From contig CAXXKX010000002.1 in assembly GCA_963676655.2 (NCBI GenBank), forward strand, positions 1,178,001-1,242,000: a DNA stretch of 64,000 nucleotides, written 5' to 3'. The stretch comes from G963676655 sp963676655. GTDB lineage: Bacteria > Verrucomicrobiota > Lentisphaeria > Victivallales > Victivallaceae. Made by a program: the position numbers and the translations under genes. The notes beneath the pieces are model-generated. The model had not been told where the DNA came from, made no database searches, and saw only the letters and a list, made by a program, of their open reading frames with translations. Positions 59,702-64,000 of this stretch are shown piece after piece; the first letter of the stretch is position 1, and each line of letters starts with the position of its first letter.

Positions 59702-59892
59702 GTTGCAGACTTACAGCCTGCGATTCTTTTTTCTTTTTTTACCCACGGCGTTGCCGTGGGCTTTGTTATTACAGGCCTACAGCCTGGAGTTTTTCAAGAA
59801 ATAAAAAGCTCTGTAGGAGCGAAAAAGTCCAGCCCCGGGCAACGCCCGGGGAAAACAATTCATCCTCAAATCGCAGGCTGTAAGTCTGCAAC
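59702..59892. repeat. 191-base nested palindromic element
   Basis: Perfect 23-base terminal inverted repeats (59702-59724 and 59870-59892; left arm begins GTTGCAGACTTACAGCCTGC). Inside are two perfect hairpins, CCCACGGCGTTGCCGTGGG (59742-59760) and CCCCGGGCAACGCCCGGGG (59833-59851). The second, reverse-complemented, differs from the first by paired changes that keep the stem. A variant of the arm motif (TACAGCCTGG) also lies inside. Confidence 0.85.
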
Positions 59893-59959
59893 AAAAAACT
59901 CAATTAAATCAATGAAATATGGTCATCCATGAAAACACCGGAATAACCAAATATATTAA

Positions 59960-60605
59960 CTACATTTACTCCGTGTTTCTCCGAGAACTCCGTGGTGAAA
60001 AATGATTCGGCGTAAACCTGGAGCGTCGCGCGCTCATTTTTTTCCACAACAAGGTTGGGACTCTTCAGCTATGGCAAAATCTTGCCATGGATAAACTTTT
60101 TTGATATGCAGACCCGATACCCAAAGCGCTTAAATCTAAGCGCACTCCAAAAGGGTCGGCGGCAATTAGAAGTATTAATTAACACCATTTACTCCGTGTT
60201 TCTCCGAGAACTCCGTGGTGAAAAATGATTCGGCGTAAACCTGGAGCGTCGCGCGCTCATTTTTTTCCACAACAAGGTTGGGACTCTTCAGCTATGGCAA
60301 AATCTTGCCATGGATAAACTTTTTTGATATGCAGACCCGATACCCAAAGCGCTTAAATCTAAGCGCACTCCAAAAGGGTCGGCGGCAATTAGAAGTATTA
60401 ATTAACACCATTTACTCCGTGTTTCTCCGAGAACTCCGTGGTAAAAAAAGGGAGGCGGCATAAACTGGGAGCGCGACTCTTCAGCTATGGCAAAATCTTG
60501 CCATGGATAAGCTTTTTTGATATGCAGACCCGATACCCAAAGCGCTTAAATCTAAGCGCACTCCAAAAGGGGCGGCGGCAATTAGAAGTATTAATTAACT
60601 GCATT
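59960..60605. repeat. 223-base tandem array (about three copies)
   Basis: Two full copies and a shortened third share the order CTCCGTGTTTCTCCGAG, GCGTCGCGCGCTCATTTTT, ATGGCAAAATCTTGCCAT and GCGCTTAAATCTAAGCGC. Matching points at 59968, 60191 and 60414 give an exact 223-base period. The third copy lacks the middle. A solo core copy is at 57.8 kb. Confidence 0.88.
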
Positions 60606-60759
60606 TACTAATTATCATCCCATAATTCTAAAATTTTAACGTTTTTTACTTTTTCCTGAGCTTATGATTTTCATTTTCAGAGACCACGTTGTTCGGTTTT
60701 TAAATTTCCTGAGCGGGAATGAGTAGATGTCTAGTCACAATTTTTTGAATCATATTTGA

Positions 60760-60796
60760 CTTTACTTTCAACTTTCAACCTTCAACTTGCAACTCC
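60760..60796. repeat. CAACTTT/CAACCTT heptamer microsatellite
   Basis: Five 7-mers (TTTCAAC, TTTCAAC, CTTCAAC, TTGCAAC variants) within the repeat island. Confidence 0.75.
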
Positions 60797-61000
60797 AGTT
60801 ATCCCGTTTGCGGGATGGCTGTGATATTTACTCCGTGTGTTTTGCGTGAATTCCGTGGTTTTAAAAGAATTTTGCATAGTCGAAACGGTTTTTATTGAAA
60901 TAATTTGCGAAAAAATGGAAAAGACGCGTGAGATTGCTATGGTGACTGCGGATCGCTATTGAAAATAGCTGTTTCATGTAATATTGTAGATAGTATTGTT

Positions 61001-61062
61001 AATTAGAACGAAGCGTAGCGTAGAGGCCGGCAGCATGCCGGAGCGCAGCGGCACATGTTAAT
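61001..61062. repeat. CCGGCA-gca-TGCCGG element, copy 2
   Basis: It matches copy 1 through AATTAGAACGAAGCGTAGCG and the central hairpin. It is followed by ACATGTTAATTA, so it ends on the flanking TTAATTA motif. Confidence 0.8.
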
Positions 61063-61120
61063 TATGAATTATGAATTATGAATTATGAATTTCATTTTTA
61101 ATTATTCATTTTTAATTATT
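61062..61120. repeat. AATTATG heptamer microsatellite
   Basis: Four tandem AATTATG 7-mers followed by TTTTTAATTATTCATTTTTA repeats, between element copies 2 and 3. Confidence 0.8.
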
Positions 61121-61171
61121 AATTAGAACGAAGCCGTGGAGGCCGGCAGAATGCCGGAGCGCAGCGTCACA
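61121..61171. repeat. CCGGCA-gaa-TGCCGG element, copy 3
   Basis: A shortened copy with GAAGCCGTGGAGG in place of the longer left arm and the loop changed to GAA. The stem is kept, and the right end (GAGCGCAGCGTC) matches copy 1. Confidence 0.8.
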
Positions 61172-61240
61172 TGTTAATTAGAAATTATGAATTATGAATT
61201 TCATTTTTCATTTTTCATTATTAATTTTTAATTAGAAATA
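61172..61240. repeat. AATTATG and TTTTTCA microsatellites
   Basis: Short arrays of AATTATG and CATTTTT units end about ten bases before the kinase start codon. Confidence 0.7.
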
Positions 61241-61249
61241 AGGAATGTT

Positions 61250-64000
61250 ATGGACAGGATCGGCGATTATAGGATTATAGAACATATCGGACATGGCGCT
61301 ATGGGGTCGGTAGAGAAAGCCCGTTCTCCGGAAGGTAATATAGTCGCGGTCAAAATATTGTATCCGCAATTCGCGCTCGAAAAGGATTACGTCAAACGAT
61401 TCAAACGCGAAGCCGAACTCGCCCGCAAGCTGGCCCATCCCAATGTGGTTAAAATCCTCGATGTAGACGAGGACCCCGAAACCCATCGACCGTTTATCGT
61501 AATGGAATATATCGAAGGGCAATCGCTGGCCGAAGTATTGCACGATACCGAAATGAGTCCTGAAGGACGCGGACCGCAATTATTCTCAGTTGGCGAGACG
61601 ATCAGGATAATGCGGCAACTGGCCGGAGTATTGCAGGCGGCTGACGACCTGGGACTGGTGCATCGCGACATCAAACCGCAGAACGTGTTGCTTGACTGGA
61701 GCGGTAACGCCAAGCTGCTGGATTTCGGTTTTGCCAAAGATATCGATTCATTGTTGTCGGTACTCAGTATTACGGGACAGCCGATCGGAACGCCGCCTTA
61801 TATGTCGCCAGAACAGCACGAGGCCAGCAAGGAGATAGATATCCGGTCGGATCTGTATTCACTGGGCTGCACCGCTTACCAGATGTTGACCGGCGATCCG
61901 CCGTTTATCGGCCCGTCCGGGGCGGCATACGCCCGGCAGCACTGCGATGATATTCCGGTGCCGGTGATCAAGCGCAATCAGGACTGTCCGCTTAATTTGT
62001 CACAGGTAATTGACCGGCTGCTGGCAAAAGATCCGGCGGATCGGCATCAGACTCCGGCCGAACTGATCGAGGATCTCAACCGGGTCGAGCGCGGGGAAGC
62101 GCCGGTTAAACTGCACAGGGTGAAAAAATCCAGATCGTTTCTACCTAAAAGCACTTACCTTGTCGCGCTGGGAGTGGCGCTGGTCTGTATGGGATTGTTC
62201 TACGGGCATATCAAGTACCGTTCGATGAACGCGACGGACAAAGTGAATGACGCGCTGGCTGCCGCCCGCCAGTTGGCGATAAAACATGATTACGACGGCG
62301 CGAAAGAAAAGCTGGACAAAGTTATTTCGGAGTACATCATGGATAATCCTAAACAGGTGGAGCCGGCAATTAAAATGCGCGATAAAATATTGAAAGAATA
62401 TGCCGCGTGGCGGGGGCAACTGGACGAGATGACCAAGCAGGATAAGTTGGCAATGGCGGTCAAGTCGGAAGCGGAAAGAGCGCGTTTGCGTGAACTGGCC
62501 GAAAAACAGCGCAAACAGGAACTGAACAACATGTTGAAAAACGCGGAACGCTGGTCCGGGGATGAAAACCGGGTAAAAAGCGCGGCCGGGTTGATCGAAA
62601 AGGCTTATGACTTGTGTAATACTGATGATGAACGCGCGAAAGTCGCGGCGGTTGCGAAGCAGGTCAATGAGGCGTTGGCGAAACGCCGTCCGTGGGCGGT
62701 ACTGGCGGATTTCACGATTGACGAGTCGGTCAAGGCGGATATAACCGGGGCCGCGGTAGCGATCAAATTTGAGCAGGTGATGGGTAATGATTTCCGGCTG
62801 GTGACGCGGCGTCAGATATCCAAAGCGCTGAAAGAACTGCGTTTTCAATCGAGCGATCTGGTGGACAGCCGTAAGGCTGAACGGTTCGGCAAGTACGTTG
62901 GCGCGGAATACCTGATAACCGGGAATGTGGTGCAGTTGGGACGCGAGATAACAATCGCGGTGCAGTGTTTCGATATCGAAACAGGCGAGATCAGCCGGAC
63001 CGCGGAAGTTTCGGCCACGGATGTGGATGACCTCAACTACATGATCCGGGAGGCCGCGGATATTTTGAATATGCCGGAGGAAAAGAAGCGTTCCTATTTG
63101 GATTTGAAGTATAAATATGAAGACGCTTTGCAGGAGGGCTTGAAAGCGTTCAATACCGGAGACTACATTACCGCCGTGAAAAAATTCAAGGAGGCGCGGG
63201 TTATCAAACCATCGAAAGAGATTGACGATCTGGTCAGTAAGGCTGAACTTAATGTGTTGGGACAGCAGTTGCGGGAAGATTCAAAAGAGCGTTACCGGGC
63301 CGCCATCAAAAAAGGCAGTGATGAACTTGAGAGGAAACGCTGGTACGAAGCGGAAAAGTATTTCCGGACGGCGTTGAATGTGAACGGTTATGCCAAAGAT
63401 TCATTTGCGTTGGACGGGCTGGGGAAAGCCCGGGCGGGGATTGTCGCGCAGGAACAGAAAAACGCTAATGATGCCTATAATGTTATTATGAAATCTGTGA
63501 CAAAAGTCTACAAGAAACTGAAAAAACAGGGCGACAAGGTGACAGACGGTTTTGCGGAATGCGCGGCCCAGAAAGCGAAGATCGATATATTGAAGAAATC
63601 CAGGCACTGGAAATATTTGTCGACGGATCAGAAAACAAAACTGGACAAAATATATAATTATTTCGGAAGCCTGGGGAAAGGGTATGCCGCGGTTTTAGCG
63701 GAAGACAAGTTTGAGAATCTCTATGAAAATGTTTTGACAGAATTCAGGTTGTTTCAGGATACAAATTCGACAATGAGTCAGAGCAAGTATCGGGAATTGT
63801 TGAAGAAGTTGCAGAGTTTTGCCGATTCAAGTCATTATCAATATTTGAGCAACGATGATAAACGCAGCTTGTCCGAATTGAAAAATCTGCTGTCGGAGTA
63901 CCAGAATAAGCAGAGCTACAGTACAACTTATTTTTCCAACAAGACCTATTCCTACTGGAATTCATCCAAGCAACGTTATGATCGCAGACGCAGACCCAGG
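61250..64000 (+). CDS. Membrane-anchored Ser/Thr protein kinase with CsgG/LpoB-like domain (partial)
   Basis: The frame is open from the ATG at 61250 to the window edge (917 codons), so the C-terminus is missing. Residues ~7-270 are an active Hanks-type kinase: glycine loop IGHGAMGSV, Lys35 in VAVKIL, HRDIKPQN (138-145), DFG (158-160) and the activation-loop PPYMSPEQ. A single membrane helix is at ~300-320 (STYLVALGVALVCMGLF). A coiled-coil region follows, then a CsgG/LpoB-like fold at ~480-610 (WAVLADFTIDESV, GAEYLITGNVVQLG), and helical repeats with a basic end. AAGGAA precedes the start. It probably links a cell-envelope signal to cytoplasmic phosphorylation. Confidence 0.88.
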   Translation, partial: MDRIGDYRIIEHIGHGAMGSVEKARSPEGNIVAVKILYPQFALEKDYVKRFKREAELARKLAHPNVVKILDVDEDPETHRPFIVMEYIEGQSLAEVLHDTEMSPEGRGPQLFSVGETIRIMRQLAGVLQAADDLGLVHRDIKPQNVLLDWSGNAKLLDFGFAKDIDSLLSVLSITGQPIGTPPYMSPEQHEASKEIDIRSDLYSLGCTAYQMLTGDPPFIGPSGAAYARQHCDDIPVPVIKRNQDCPLNLSQVIDRLLAKDPADRHQTPAELIEDLNRVERGEAPVKLHRVKKSRSFLPKSTYLVALGVALVCMGLFYGHIKYRSMNATDKVNDALAAARQLAIKHDYDGAKEKLDKVISEYIMDNPKQVEPAIKMRDKILKEYAAWRGQLDEMTKQDKLAMAVKSEAERARLRELAEKQRKQELNNMLKNAERWSGDENRVKSAAGLIEKAYDLCNTDDERAKVAAVAKQVNEALAKRRPWAVLADFTIDESVKADITGAAVAIKFEQVMGNDFRLVTRRQISKALKELRFQSSDLVDSRKAERFGKYVGAEYLITGNVVQLGREITIAVQCFDIETGEISRTAEVSATDVDDLNYMIREAADILNMPEEKKRSYLDLKYKYEDALQEGLKAFNTGDYITAVKKFKEARVIKPSKEIDDLVSKAELNVLGQQLREDSKERYRAAIKKGSDELERKRWYEAEKYFRTALNVNGYAKDSFALDGLGKARAGIVAQEQKNANDAYNVIMKSVTKVYKKLKKQGDKVTDGFAECAAQKAKIDILKKSRHWKYLSTDQKTKLDKIYNYFGSLGKGYAAVLAEDKFENLYENVLTEFRLFQDTNSTMSQSKYRELLKKLQSFADSSHYQYLSNDDKRSLSELKNLLSEYQNKQSYSTTYFSNKTYSYWNSSKQRYDRRRRPR

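Larger units (their letters stand above)
59473..61249. other. Gene-free repeat island
   Basis: About 1.8 kb with no credible gene, composed almost wholly of repeats: three copies of a ~55-base CCGGCAGCATGCCGG element, a 191-base nested palindromic element, a 223-base tandem array and several heptamer microsatellites. The apparent short frames are repeat sequence. Confidence 0.8.

Overview
The window looks like a chromosomal segment from an anaerobic, glycan-degrading member of the Planctomycetota-Verrucomicrobiota-Chlamydiota group, most likely Lentisphaerota (Victivallales-like). This is inferred from gene content only. The evidence is a pseudopilin with a standard cleavage motif embedded in a carbohydrate-active operon, one-off AraC/GntR/LacI regulators each beside glycan or sulfatase genes, a formylglycine-type sulfatase, a glycyl radical enzyme, a Na+-NQR cluster, and many dispersed palindromic repeats with three RAYT (REP-associated tyrosine transposase) genes. 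Kiritimatiellota is the main alternative. No rRNA, tRNA, CRISPR array or prophage was seen.

Layout. 0-3 kb: an AraC regulator, a convergent gene for a secreted 32-residue-repeat protein, and RAYT copy 1. 3.2-13.6 kb: a long co-directional block of ECF-like sigma factor, SixA-like phosphatase, DUF4129 protein, DUF4350 protein, MoxR ATPase, DUF58 protein, SpoIIM-like protein, RDD protein, GYF-RDD protein and three small zinc-ribbon/membrane proteins. Many are joined by ATGA/GTGA overlaps, so this reads as one envelope-associated MoxR system. 13.6-19.8 kb (minus strand): folB, an RdgC-like gene, an SGNH hydrolase, a LarA-like racemase, a small secreted coiled-coil protein and dxs. 20.2 kb: RAYT copy 2.

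21.2-30.7 kb (minus strand): a glycan-utilisation operon headed by a GntR-type sensor repressor. It has a near-consensus promoter overlapped by a palindrome, then a large cytoplasmic glycosidase-like protein, a pseudopilin, a LamG lectin-like protein, a GH71-like enzyme, and a GH71-like/FGE-like fusion. 31-34 kb: an AT-rich island of small orphan genes, an LRR protein and a pentapeptide-repeat gene broken by an in-frame stop. 34.1-37.9 kb: a sulfatase divergent from an AraC regulator, then a sialate O-acetylesterase-like gene.

38.5-43 kb: nqrB-C-D-E-F without nqrA, followed by a conserved gene of unknown function. 43.2-47.2 kb: a GH38 alpha-mannosidase preceded by two LacI-type operators and followed by its lacI-type regulator. 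47.4 kb: RAYT copy 3, nearly identical to copy 1. 48.3-53.2 kb (minus strand): a mutarotase-like protein, a creatininase-family amidohydrolase, a creatinase-like M24 protein lacking metal ligands, and a TIM-barrel glycosidase-like protein. 54-57.5 kb: a GntR-LacI type regulator and an orphan glycyl radical enzyme. 57.9-59.5 kb: a dual-specificity phosphatase and a nuclease-like DUF5655 protein.

59.5-61.2 kb is a gene-free island built of nested palindromic elements, a 223-bp tandem array and heptamer microsatellites. From 61.25 kb to the window edge runs a membrane-anchored Ser/Thr kinase with a CsgG/LpoB-like extracytoplasmic domain. The most unusual theme is the ecology of palindromic repeats (at least five families) alongside three RAYT genes. 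The second is the set of partly described gene neighbourhoods for glycan, creatine-like and glycyl-radical chemistry.
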